From: Cytophagales bacterium Alg240-R148
GTDB taxonomy: Bacteria > Bacteroidota > Bacteroidia > Cytophagales > Cyclobacteriaceae
Direction: 5' to 3'
Length of the DNA stretch: 64,000 nt
NCBI GenBank assembly: GCA_900537185.1
Contig: LS999827.1
Location: 873,001-937,000, forward strand
Shown: piece after piece, positions 9,791 to 18,154 of the stretch
Layout: every line of letters starts with the position of its first letter
Position numbering within the stretch: the first letter of the stretch is position 1
Program-made: the position numbers and the translations under genes
Notes under the pieces: generated by a model
Told to the model about the DNA's origin: nothing
Databases searched by the model: none
The model's input: the letters and a program-made list of their open reading frames with translations, nothing else

Positions 9791-11527
9791 TTATTTTTTA
9801 TTAAATCTAAAAACAGGATACAGCAAATGAGCCTTTTCGTAATGATCGGATTTTTTATAAACAAAGTCCAACTGCGCCCTTCCATCCTGGGCAAAATCTG
9901 GGTCTTCCTGTCGCTTTTTCTCTAAAGCCTCGCGAATGTCTGCATTTTCTTTGACAATTTCTACTGCAAGGTCCTCAAAAACATAAGAGGAGTAGTGTTC
10001 TTTCATTTGTAAAATACTATCAAAGTAATTCCATCTGAAAAAAGAGTCATAGGCTTGTGGTTCAAGCGTTTCAACAATGTACCGGTTGTTGATTTGATTT
10101 ACAGGAACCAACACATCGCCTTTTCTAAACTTCCATAAAATGGTTTTTTTACTCACCTCTACTTTGGAGTGAAAATAATGCCCTTCATAAGGGCTTTTAG
10201 GGCTGTTATAATCCTCAATATGGTAGGCTTCCACTTCCATAGTTTTATCTTCCGTCAAACGTTCCATTTCCACTCCGTTCAATTTCATTTTCTCTATAAC
10301 CCGGTGCCACCCTTGTGGAATTATATAAAAATCCGGTTTGGTTACCGTAACATCTGGCACGTACTTATTGTAATAGGGAACTGATTTCTTAAAAGGTTGG
10401 TCCCTGTGGTATTTAAGTCTTTGGTCACCGGAAAGCGCACTTGGTACCATCTCTGGGGTATACCCCTCAAATTCTATTGTAGTGGAAACGGATCTATCCA
10501 ACTTCCAGCTAATGGGAAATTCTTTTTGAGTTTTAACCTTGGATCGCGCAGCCTTTTTCAACTTCATTATTTTATTGCCTTCCATATTCATGAACCTGGT
10601 GGTACCCAATAGAAAATGGTAGGTCGCTTCCACCCTATTTTTATAAGGTTTCAGCATATGGGTTTCACTCATAAATCCAATGGTCTGAAACAAAGCCGCA
10701 TATCCTGAACTGTACCGCGGGCCATCAAAAAATTGGGGCCAACCTTTGTCTGGAGTTGCCCCCCACGCATTCACATATGGGGTCATCTTTACATCTACAT
10801 TCATCATGTGTTGGAACATTTTGGGCATCATTTCACCATCCACAAACCCACCAAGCTCTTCTCCTAACTTGTCTTTTTGTGGCTCAACTATGGTAATTAC
10901 ATAGGGATAATCGGCCCCATTGCTGACATGAGTGTCTATAAAAACTTCAGGATCCAATTCATGAAAAATTCTGGCAAAACTGACAGAATTTTTGGTGTCG
11001 TTCTTGATAAAATCCCTGTTCAAATCAAAATTCCGTGCATTGCCTCTAAACCCATAAGAAACAGGCCCATTTTGATTGACTCTACTCGTACTGTTTCTGT
11101 TCAAAGCACCTCCAATATTGTAAAAAGGGACAATGGCCACCACCACATTGTTCAAAAATGCGTTTTTATTTTTATCTAGCAATAGGTCTCGGACCATCAT
11201 CTGGCACGCATCGATTCCATCCGATTCCCCAGGGTGAATTCCATTGTTGATCATTAATATGGTCATGCCTTTTTTGCGAATGGAACTCAAATCAAAATCC
11301 TTTTCTTTTGAAACCATCACTACGTGCAAAGGGTGTCCTGAATCCGTTGGCCCTTTTTCAAAAATTTTCACCTCTTTAAAATCTGCCGCCAATTGTTTGT
11401 AGTAGGCCAAGCCCTCTTGGTAGGTTACGGTTTCTTGGTAACCAGAAGACTCAAATTTTGTAGTGTAATTTTGAGCAAACCCTGTAAAAGAAATCAATAC
11501 AAAGTTCATTATTATAGCTGTTCTCAT
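9791..11527 (-). CDS. Secreted M14-family zinc carboxypeptidase
   Basis: An exported metallopeptidase of 578 residues with an N-terminal signal peptide ending FTGFAQ. Zinc ligands are His98 and Glu101 in IHPGESDG and His200 in IDTHVSNG; the NARNFDLNRDF segment gives the substrate-binding Asn-Arg pair typical of M14. The C-terminal ~250 residues are extra compared with simple carboxypeptidases and probably form beta domains. It is upstream of, and almost abuts, the WD40-caspase gene. Only 36 bases separate its start from that of a divergent nitroreductase gene, so the two promoters must overlap. Confidence 0.85.
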   Translation of the reverse strand: MRTAIIMNFVLISFTGFAQNYTTKFESSGYQETVTYQEGLAYYKQLAADFKEVKIFEKGPTDSGHPLHVVMVSKEKDFDLSSIRKKGMTILMINNGIHPGESDGIDACQMMVRDLLLDKNKNAFLNNVVVAIVPFYNIGGALNRNSTSRVNQNGPVSYGFRGNARNFDLNRDFIKNDTKNSVSFARIFHELDPEVFIDTHVSNGADYPYVITIVEPQKDKLGEELGGFVDGEMMPKMFQHMMNVDVKMTPYVNAWGATPDKGWPQFFDGPRYSSGYAALFQTIGFMSETHMLKPYKNRVEATYHFLLGTTRFMNMEGNKIMKLKKAARSKVKTQKEFPISWKLDRSVSTTIEFEGYTPEMVPSALSGDQRLKYHRDQPFKKSVPYYNKYVPDVTVTKPDFYIIPQGWHRVIEKMKLNGVEMERLTEDKTMEVEAYHIEDYNSPKSPYEGHYFHSKVEVSKKTILWKFRKGDVLVPVNQINNRYIVETLEPQAYDSFFRWNYFDSILQMKEHYSSYVFEDLAVEIVKENADIREALEKKRQEDPDFAQDGRAQLDFVYKKSDHYEKAHLLYPVFRFNKK

Positions 11528-11563
11528 AGTACTTTAGAGTTTTTATAAAGACTTGGTGAAAAT

Positions 11564-12139
11564 ATGGAAAATATCATAAACGACATAATTGCAAACAGAC
11601 GATCGGTATATCCAAAATTTTATACGGACGAGCCAATTGAAGATGCAATTATTGAGCAGATGCTTAAAAATGCCAATTGGGCCCCTACACACAGGCTCAC
11701 CCAACCATGGCGGTTTACCGTTTTCACTGGAGACGGGATTAAAAAATTTGCTGAACACCAGGCAGAGCGGTACCGGTCTACTAATCAAAATACATTTGAC
11801 CAGAACCAATACGACAAATTGCGGAACAAACCGCTGTCCGCTTCGCATATCATTGCCGTTGGTCTTAAAAAAGACCCAAAACAAAGGGTGCCCTTGACCG
11901 AAGAAATCTGCGCCGTGGCATGTGCCGTTCAAAACATGCTGCTAACAGCATCTTCCTATCAGCTTGGAGCATATTGGAGCACGGGTGGTACAACCAATGA
12001 CAAGGAGTCTAATTCCTTTTACAATTTAAGCTTGGATGACCTGCAACTTGGTTTCCTGTACATTGGACATTGCAAGCAGGGAGTCCAATTAAAATCTTCT
12101 CGCACTCCAATTGAAAATAAAATTCAATGGATAAAATAA
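11564..12139 (+). CDS. Nitroreductase-family FMN oxidoreductase
   Basis: A small flavoprotein of 191 residues that would reduce quinones or nitro compounds with NAD(P)H. The N-terminal ANRRSVYPKF segment holds the FMN-phosphate-binding Arg-Ser of the family, followed by ANWAPTHRLTQPWRF, and GAYWSTGG near residue 140 is the usual second FMN contact. It is close to the YdjA-like (TauE-type short) subgroup by length. It is divergent from the M14 gene. Confidence 0.85.
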   Translation: MENIINDIIANRRSVYPKFYTDEPIEDAIIEQMLKNANWAPTHRLTQPWRFTVFTGDGIKKFAEHQAERYRSTNQNTFDQNQYDKLRNKPLSASHIIAVGLKKDPKQRVPLTEEICAVACAVQNMLLTASSYQLGAYWSTGGTTNDKESNSFYNLSLDDLQLGFLYIGHCKQGVQLKSSRTPIENKIQWIK

Positions 12140-12180
12140 CGGAAGTCCATTCTCTCGTTTTTTTTTGTTAAATTTTAAAC

Positions 12181-12188
12181 TAAATTTG
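12181..12188 (+). promoter_or_regulatory. Candidate -7 box of the metK promoter
   Basis: TAAATTTG fits the Bacteroidota -7 consensus TAnnTTTG and lies 32 bases before the metK ATG. A TTG upstream at 12165 is only 13 bases away, shorter than the usual ~19, so only the -7 half is convincing. No SAM riboswitch structure was recognised in the 80-base leader. Confidence 0.35.
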
Positions 12189-12219
12189 CCCCCTATCTAC
12201 TAAGACAAAAATCAAAATT

Positions 12220-13473
12220 ATGCCGTATTTATTTACATCTGAGTCCGTCTCAGAAGGACATCCGGACAAAGTGTCTGACCAAATTTCAGATGCTATTCTA
12301 GATAATTTTTTGGCCTTCGATCCCCATTCTAAAGTTGCATGTGAAACTCTAGTGACTACAGGTTTGACTGTTCTCAGTGGAGAAGTAAAATCAAAATCCT
12401 ATTTAGATGTTCAGCAAATAGCAAGGGATGTCATCTCGAAAATAGGGTATACTAAAGGAGAATACATGTTCGATGCCAATTCTTGTGGCGTAATATCGGC
12501 CATACACGAACAATCTCCTGACATCAACCAAGGAGTAGACAGGAGCAGCCCGGAAGAACAAGGTGCAGGTGACCAAGGTATGATGTTTGGATATGCCACA
12601 ATTGAAACAGATAACTACATGCCATTGGCATTGGATTTATCTCATAAAATTTTACAGGTACTTGCAGATCTTAGAAGAGAGAACAAAGAAATACCTTATC
12701 TAAGGCCAGACGCCAAAGCACAGGTGACCATTGAATACGATGACCAGGACAAGCCTCAAAGGATAGATACGATTGTTGTTTCTACCCAACACGATGACTT
12801 TGGAGAAGAAAAAGTCATGTTGGCAAAAATCAAAGAAGACATTATCAATATCTTAATTCCTAGAGTAAAAGCAGATTTAAAAGAAGAAATTCAGTTGCTT
12901 TTCAACGACCAAATTACCTACCACATTAACCCAACAGGTAAATTTGTAATTGGTGGCCCGCACGGAGATACTGGTTTAACAGGAAGAAAAATTATTGTAG
13001 ATACCTATGGAGGAAAAGGTGCACATGGAGGGGGTGCTTTTTCAGGCAAAGACCCATCCAAGGTGGATCGTTCTGCGGCTTATGCCACCCGGCATATTGC
13101 AAAAAATTTAGTAGCAGCGGGTGTTACCGACGAAATTTTGGTGCAAGTTTCTTATGCTATTGGTGTTGCCAAACCAATGGGCATTTTTGTCGATACGAAC
13201 GGAAAGGCCAATGTGGACTTAACCGATGGCGCCATTGCTAAAAAGATTGAGGCCATTTTTGACATGCGACCCTATGCCATTGAGCAAAGGTTAAAACTAA
13301 GAACCCCTATTTACCAAGAAACTGCGGCATATGGTCACATGGGTAGAACCCCAGAACAAAAAACAGTTACTTTTACAGATACCACTGGCACTACTAAAGA
13401 CCTTCAGGTGGAGACTTTCACCTGGGAAAAGCTAGACTATGTGGACCAAGTAAAAGCTGCCTTTGGTTTATAA
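12220..13473 (+). CDS. metK: S-adenosylmethionine synthetase
   Basis: Makes SAM from methionine and ATP; cytoplasmic and essential. The signatures are clear: SEGHPDK at residues 12-18 (ATP phosphate binding), [12 protein letters not shown], and [19 protein letters not shown] with the active-site lysines. The 417-residue length is typical for Bacteroidota. It is monocistronic: a bidirectional terminator follows. Confidence 0.98.
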   Translation: MPYLFTSESVSEGHPDKVSDQISDAILDNFLAFDPHSKVACETLVTTGLTVLSGEVKSKSYLDVQQIARDVISKIGYTKGEYMFDANSCGVISAIHEQSPDINQGVDRSSPEEQGAGDQGMMFGYATIETDNYMPLALDLSHKILQVLADLRRENKEIPYLRPDAKAQVTIEYDDQDKPQRIDTIVVSTQHDDFGEEKVMLAKIKEDIINILIPRVKADLKEEIQLLFNDQITYHINPTGKFVIGGPHGDTGLTGRKIIVDTYGGKGAHGGGAFSGKDPSKVDRSAAYATRHIAKNLVAAGVTDEILVQVSYAIGVAKPMGIFVDTNGKANVDLTDGAIAKKIEAIFDMRPYAIEQRLKLRTPIYQETAAYGHMGRTPEQKTVTFTDTTGTTKDLQVETFTWEKLDYVDQVKAAFGL

Positions 13474-13496
13474 ACCAGCACAGTAAAACATGATAT

Positions 13497-13528
13497 AAAA
13501 AAAGCCCTGCAATTTACAGGGCTTTTTT
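13497..13528. terminator. Bidirectional terminator between metK and a convergent gene
   Basis: AAAAAAAGCCCTG and CAGGGCTTTTTT form a stem with an A-run before and a T-run after, so it can end transcription in both directions. The right arm overlaps the last codons of the convergent membrane-protein gene. Confidence 0.85.
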
Positions 13529-13900
13529 ATTGTGTTCTTTTAGAAATTTTAACTGTAACAAAGCCAGCAACAATACCACCAGTGCTGCAAAAGAAAGTAT
13601 CCACAGCCCGGCAGTTGCAAGATAAAATGGGTTCCAAACAACCAGAATAAAACTTCCAAACACCCAGGCAAAATCCATGGCAACAATGACCCTTGTTTCC
13701 TTTAATAGTTGAATTGGCCGCATAATCAAATAGGCCAAATACAAAGAAAATATTAGGAGACCAGCGCCAATGGACTGGAGAATTATTGGTTCTTCAAGTG
13801 CCATAACGGTCAGTAATTCTTTGGTGAAAATAAGTTGCAGCAAACCAGTACTTGCACTAAAAGCAGCATTGGCTCCAAGGGTTGTCTTTAAATTTTTCAT
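13514..13900 (-). CDS. Small four-helix membrane protein, unknown
   Basis: 128 residues with four predicted transmembrane stretches and a basic C-terminus (KFLKEHNKKAL). I recognise no catalytic motif. It starts six bases after the stop of the upstream SRPBCC-domain gene, so the two form a small operon, a pairing often seen for lipid- or stress-related helper proteins, although no function can be assigned. Confidence 0.7.
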   Translation of the reverse strand: MKNLKTTLGANAAFSASTGLLQLIFTKELLTVMALEEPIILQSIGAGLLIFSLYLAYLIMRPIQLLKETRVIVAMDFAWVFGSFILVVWNPFYLATAGLWILSFAALVVLLLALLQLKFLKEHNKKAL

Positions 13901-13906
13901 CTTCCA

Positions 13907-14338
13907 TTAGTTTTCAGATTGTTGTTTCAATGCTTGGTTCATGCTTATAAAACCAGCACGGGTGTTTTTTTTTATCAACCAATACAGTAGTGTAGATAAT
14001 AAGCCAGTAAAATTCTCTCCATGAACAAATTTTGTCTTACCATTGGCCAAAGGCTGCAATTTAAAATAGTGTTCTCCATCCATTAATCCAGATACAATAA
14101 GTTTGCCCTTCCATCTAAAGGTTGTGTTCTTGTCGTTTTCCAGCACCACAGGAGAAAAGGTCATCGGTTTTTGGCCCTTGGGCTTAATTTTGACTTGTAA
14201 ATAACTCCCTTCTTTTCCTGTCCCTACAATAGATTTAATAAAAGGGTTCCAGTTGCCATAAGCACTCAAATCCATCAACTTTTCCCAAATCTTTTCTTTT
14301 TTTTGATTAATTATGATACTTGTTTCTATGCGTTTCAT
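13907..14338 (-). CDS. SRPBCC (START-like) domain protein
   Basis: 143 residues with the beginning of a polyketide-cyclase/START-like fold: ETSIIINQKKEKIWEKLMDLSAYGNWNPFI, where the W-NPF pair is characteristic, followed by alternating beta strands and a final amphipathic helix (NQALKQQ). Members bind hydrophobic ligands in a deep cavity; the ligand here cannot be named. It is the first gene of a two-gene unit with the membrane protein and is divergent from the AraC-type regulator. Confidence 0.75.
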   Translation of the reverse strand: MKRIETSIIINQKKEKIWEKLMDLSAYGNWNPFIKSIVGTGKEGSYLQVKIKPKGQKPMTFSPVVLENDKNTTFRWKGKLIVSGLMDGEHYFKLQPLANGKTKFVHGENFTGLLSTLLYWLIKKNTRAGFISMNQALKQQSEN

Positions 14339-14417
14339 GTATTTGCTGTTGGTTGCAAAGTAAATTTCTCGGTTTTCTGCCGTATTCTATTGTTGTACAA
14401 CGCCAAGTATTTGTCAT

Positions 14418-14448
14418 TTTGTGCCATCGAATATTTAATCTATTTTTG
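14418..14448 (+). promoter_or_regulatory. Consensus Bacteroidota promoter for the AraC-type gene
   Basis: TTTG at 14418-14421, exactly 19 bases of spacer, then TATTTTTG at 14441-14448, an excellent match to the -33/-7 consensus of the phylum. It lies only three bases before the chosen ATG at 14452, implying a leaderless message or a start further in (ATG at 14482). Confidence 0.65.
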
Positions 14449-14451
14449 ACT

Positions 14452-15465
14452 ATGGGATTCAGTGGAAGATTTGTATTGAATATGGCTCAATTTGCATCTA
14501 CCAAAGGTGCCAGTTTTGAGAACTTGGTTGCCATCACAGGTACCGATACCAATACCCTGTGTGAAGCAACCCACCTTGTAGGATTCAAAACGTACAATGC
14601 CGTAGTTGAAAAAGCAGTTGAATTGTGTAAAGACCCCTATTTTGGGTTGCACGCTGGAGAAAATTTAAACCTCGCTGCAGCCGGTTTGATTGCGCAATTA
14701 ACCCAGACCTGTGCACATGTTGAGCAAGCCCTGCGCCTTTCATGTGAATTCGCAAACCTTGGATGCAGCAGTTTGCCAATGTTTTTAGAGGAAAACAAAT
14801 CGCACTTTAAGCTGGTACTGGTTCCCGATTTGGAATGGAAAGAAAATTCTGAGATTGCTTTTAGGCACACCGTAGAAGGAGTGCTCGCCTTTATCATAAA
14901 AGAGTTCCAATCGCTTACCCTTCAAAAGTCAAAACCTTTGCAAATCAACCTCCCTTGGCGCAACCAAGTAGGGGTAGACGAATACAAAAGGGTGTGGGAG
15001 TGCCCAGTACTGTTTGATAGAAATGAAATCTCGATGTTATTAAGCAAGGAGGCTGTTCAGCAAAAAATTATAACGGCGGACTATGAACTTTTTAGGGTGC
15101 TTATTCAACATGCTGAAGAAAAATCGGCAAGATTAATAAAAGAACAAGGTTTTGCTGCTTTGGTACGACAATCTGTTGTGAAAATGATAAAACCAGAATT
15201 TCCTTCAATAGAACAAGTGGCCAGCCATTTAAACACCAGCGTGCGCTCCATGCAAAGAAAATTAAAAGAAGAGCGCACCAACTATTCGGCATTGTTAGAT
15301 GGGCTTAAAAAAGAGTTTGCTCTAAGTTACATCAAAAGAACTGATCTCAACATGGGAGACATTGCGTATTTATTACACTACAACGACCTTAGTGCTTTTA
15401 ACCGATCGTTTAAAAAATGGACCGGAACTAGCCCCTCCGCCTATAGAAAGGCAATAACAGCATGA
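14452..15465 (+). CDS. AraC-family transcriptional regulator (AraC_N / HTH_18 type)
   Basis: The N-terminal ~190 residues resemble the arabinose-binding-like domain of OruR/ArgR-type regulators (YNAVVEKAVELCKDPYFGLHAG). The C-terminal ~90 residues hold a double helix-turn-helix: IEQVASHLNTSVRSMQRKLK and MGDIAYLLHYNDLSAFNRSF, ending in the signature FKKWTGTSPSAYRK. The open frame extends upstream to 14320, but MGFSGRFVLN is where related proteins begin. Its last codons overlap the start of the downstream hydrolase gene by four bases, so the regulator and enzyme are co-translated and likely functionally linked. Confidence 0.85.
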   Translation: MGFSGRFVLNMAQFASTKGASFENLVAITGTDTNTLCEATHLVGFKTYNAVVEKAVELCKDPYFGLHAGENLNLAAAGLIAQLTQTCAHVEQALRLSCEFANLGCSSLPMFLEENKSHFKLVLVPDLEWKENSEIAFRHTVEGVLAFIIKEFQSLTLQKSKPLQINLPWRNQVGVDEYKRVWECPVLFDRNEISMLLSKEAVQQKIITADYELFRVLIQHAEEKSARLIKEQGFAALVRQSVVKMIKPEFPSIEQVASHLNTSVRSMQRKLKEERTNYSALLDGLKKEFALSYIKRTDLNMGDIAYLLHYNDLSAFNRSFKKWTGTSPSAYRKAITA

Positions 15466-16211
15466 CTGAGTCTATTTATTACGAGCACCACCACTCCAAC
15501 GACAACGCGGCTACTTTGGTTTTTCTTCACGACTCCTTGGGCTGTACTGCCCTTTGGAGAGATTTTCCTGCTGCACTTGCCGAACTTTCCGGATGCAATT
15601 ACTTTTTATACGACCGGTTGGGTTATGGGCGTTCCAAAAAAATGGATGGTACGCCAAGAAGTTTAGATTATTTAGAAATCGAAGCGGATAGACTGGTAGA
15701 TCTATTGGGTGTGCATAACTTAACCCAAGTCATCCTTTTTGGTCATTCGGATGGTGGCTCCATTGCCCTAATTGCGGCTTCCAAATACCCCGATAGGTTC
15801 CAATCCATTATCACCGAAGGGGCTCACGTTTTTGTAGAGCCAATTACACTGGAAGGAATAAAAAATGCCAAATCCGCCTATCGAACTACTTCCTTGCGTC
15901 AAAAATTGTTGTTGTACCACCAGCAAAATACCGATTTGCTTTTTGATGCTTGGGTGGATACTTGGCTCAACCCCGCATTTTTAAAATGGGACATCACCCA
16001 CTTGCTTCCCAGAATTACCTGTCCTAGCTTGGTTCTACAGGGTGTTGCAGATGCATTTGGAACGGTACGACAAGTAGATGCCATCGTAGATGGAATCGGA
16101 ACCCCTGCTCAAAAGGTCATGTTAGAAAATTGTGGCCATTCTCCCCACAAAGAAGCCACCGTGCAAACTATTAAAATTGTACAAACGTTTCTAGCGGCTC
16201 TTAATAAATAA
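15462..16211 (+). CDS. Alpha/beta hydrolase
   Basis: 249 residues without a signal peptide. The nucleophile elbow is GHSDGGS (Ser96), the oxyanion region follows LVFLHDSLG, and the late GHSPHKE supplies the catalytic His; the acid is probably the Asp in GVADAFGT. The substrate is unknown. ATGA overlap with the upstream AraC regulator argues for one transcript controlled by that regulator. Confidence 0.85.
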   Translation: MTESIYYEHHHSNDNAATLVFLHDSLGCTALWRDFPAALAELSGCNYFLYDRLGYGRSKKMDGTPRSLDYLEIEADRLVDLLGVHNLTQVILFGHSDGGSIALIAASKYPDRFQSIITEGAHVFVEPITLEGIKNAKSAYRTTSLRQKLLLYHQQNTDLLFDAWVDTWLNPAFLKWDITHLLPRITCPSLVLQGVADAFGTVRQVDAIVDGIGTPAQKVMLENCGHSPHKEATVQTIKIVQTFLAALNK

Positions 16212-16234
16212 GGAAATTTGTTTCATAATAGATT

Positions 16235-16272
16235 ATGGGCTAAATTATTGATAGCAAAAACAATAAGCCCAT
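16235..16272 (+). promoter_or_regulatory. Hairpin enclosing the start codon of the next gene
   Basis: ATGGGCT (16235-16241) pairs with AGCCCAT (16266-16272) and TATTG (16246-16250) with CAATA (16261-16265), leaving a four-base bulge and a ten-base loop. The distal arm includes the first two bases of the ATG at 16271. Twelve base pairs this close to a start suggest control of translation initiation; this is inference from complementarity. Confidence 0.45.
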
Positions 16273-17992
16273 GTCAAACGAAAGGAAATTTCATAAAACC
16301 AGCCTAGCAAAAGCCCCTTCCATGAAACAGCTGTTGAGTGGTTTCAACAAATACACATTGAGTTGGTTTCTACTTACCTCTTTGACCACAGGCTTGTACG
16401 GCCACTATATCCAAGCAGCCAAATACGATGCTGGTATTCTCAAGTGGGCATTGGCATTAACCGGAGAATTCATGCTCTTTGGCTTAATTTGGGCCATCAT
16501 TGTTCTTTTTGTTCACGACAAAACCCAAACCGAAAACCCTGTACAACGGATGTTTCCAGTTATTATATGGGGTAGAAAATGGATGGTGAAATTAGGGCCT
16601 CTGTTGCGGCAGTATTTATTCCTTAACGACCAAGAAGAAACTCCCTATAACAGAATTACTAGAAATTGGGTTTATGAAACTTCTAAGGGTGCCAGAAATA
16701 CCATAGGTTTCGGCTCTCAAATCGACATGGACAAAGTAGGCACCACCATTATAATGCCGGCCACCTTCACCAATTCCAAAATAAAAACCGGCGAAGCCAC
16801 CGGAAAAGGATACAAAAAAGTTATTGGCGCCCACACTGGTGTAACAACGGTAACCTTAGACCACTTCATCCACATTAGTGCGATGTCTTATGGAGCGCTT
16901 TCTTATCGCGCCCATGCGGCCCTTAATAAGGGCGCTAAAATGGCGGGGATATTGCACAATACCGGAGAAGGGTCGCTGGCTCCATGCCATGAATATGGCG
17001 GCGCCGATTTGATATTTCAAATTGGTACTGCAAAATATGGTATTAGAAACGACGATGGAGAATTGGACTATGACTTGCTCAAAGAAAAGGCCGCCCATCC
17101 ACAAGTAAAAATGTTTGAGATTAAACTCGCCCAAGGTGCCAAACCTGGCAAAGGTGGGATGCTGTTAAAAGAAAAGATCACCGAAGAAATTGCTGAAATA
17201 AGAAAAATTCCGATGGGCAAAGATGCCTATGCACCTGCCCGACACAAAGAGTTTACAGATGTAGATGGTTTGTTTGACTTTATCGATAAGATCAGGGAGG
17301 TGGTAAAAAAACCAGTGGGGATAAAAATGGTTATTGGCCATACTTCAGAAATAGAAGCAGTAGCTAGTAAAATGAAAAACGAACCTGGTAGAGGGCCCGA
17401 CTACATTGTGATTGATGGTGGGGATGGTGGTACAGGGGCGGCTCCTTATGTACTCAGTTCTTATTCTGGACTGCCGATGAAACAGGCAGTAGCTGTTGCA
17501 GATTGGGCTTTTAAAAACAATGGCGTCCGAGATAAAATTGTTCTTTTTGCCTCCGGAAAAATTGCCACTCCAATCGAAATTGCCGTGGCTATGGCCCTAG
17601 GGGCAGATGCCGTTTATATGGCCCGAGGGTTTATGTTGGCATTGGGCTGTATTCAGGCCTTGGAATGCCACACCAACCACTGTCCTACTGGCATTGCTAC
17701 TCAAAATAAAAGTTTGGAAAAAGCTTTGGATATAGAAGCTGCTGCCCAACGCATCAACACCTACGCCAATGCGCTTTATAAGGAAACACAAATGTTGGCA
17801 GAGTCTTGTGGTTACGACAGTCCGCATTTAATTACCCCCGATGACATCATGGTTGTTACTTCTCCAGGGCACTTGGACTACCTCTCTGAATTGCATGGGA
17901 TTTCTGCTTATGAATCGAGTTTAGAAAGAAAAAAAGCCAAAGAAATGGGCGTTACGGTAGGAGAAATGAAAATGAGCCAAGAGAACAAATAA
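16271..17992 (+). CDS. Membrane-anchored FMN-binding glutamate synthase family protein
   Basis: 573 residues. Two hydrophobic helices occupy residues ~30-85, followed by a TIM-barrel like the central FMN domain of the large glutamate synthase subunit: HISAMSYGALS, NTGEGSLAP, IKLAQGAKPGKGG, VIDGGDGGTGAAP and the cysteine-containing LECHTNHCPTGIATQ. It lacks the amidotransferase domain, as usual for this stand-alone family, so it probably is not a glutamate synthase; the physiological reaction is unknown. It is monocistronic. Confidence 0.85.
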   Translation: MSNERKFHKTSLAKAPSMKQLLSGFNKYTLSWFLLTSLTTGLYGHYIQAAKYDAGILKWALALTGEFMLFGLIWAIIVLFVHDKTQTENPVQRMFPVIIWGRKWMVKLGPLLRQYLFLNDQEETPYNRITRNWVYETSKGARNTIGFGSQIDMDKVGTTIIMPATFTNSKIKTGEATGKGYKKVIGAHTGVTTVTLDHFIHISAMSYGALSYRAHAALNKGAKMAGILHNTGEGSLAPCHEYGGADLIFQIGTAKYGIRNDDGELDYDLLKEKAAHPQVKMFEIKLAQGAKPGKGGMLLKEKITEEIAEIRKIPMGKDAYAPARHKEFTDVDGLFDFIDKIREVVKKPVGIKMVIGHTSEIEAVASKMKNEPGRGPDYIVIDGGDGGTGAAPYVLSSYSGLPMKQAVAVADWAFKNNGVRDKIVLFASGKIATPIEIAVAMALGADAVYMARGFMLALGCIQALECHTNHCPTGIATQNKSLEKALDIEAAAQRINTYANALYKETQMLAESCGYDSPHLITPDDIMVVTSPGHLDYLSELHGISAYESSLERKKAKEMGVTVGEMKMSQENK

Positions 17993-18154
17993 AGGGGTCA
18001 TATGAAGCCAATAAAAAGTAAATGTTTCTCCTATTAACATTGGTTTCATCATCCGGTAATAACTACCCATAAAGGCTTTACAATAAGAAAATACAAGGGT
18101 CAATATTAAGTAATAGCTGGATCGTTTATTTGTAAAAAAAAACGATTTACTCAA

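Noticed and set aside
12140-12219. SAM riboswitch in front of metK
   Set aside because: The 80-base leader is mostly T/A and has no conserved stems; only a -7 box is seen.
14320-14451. N-terminal extension of the AraC-type regulator
   Set aside because: It overlaps the start of the divergent SRPBCC gene, covers the consensus promoter, and its sequence is unlike the family.
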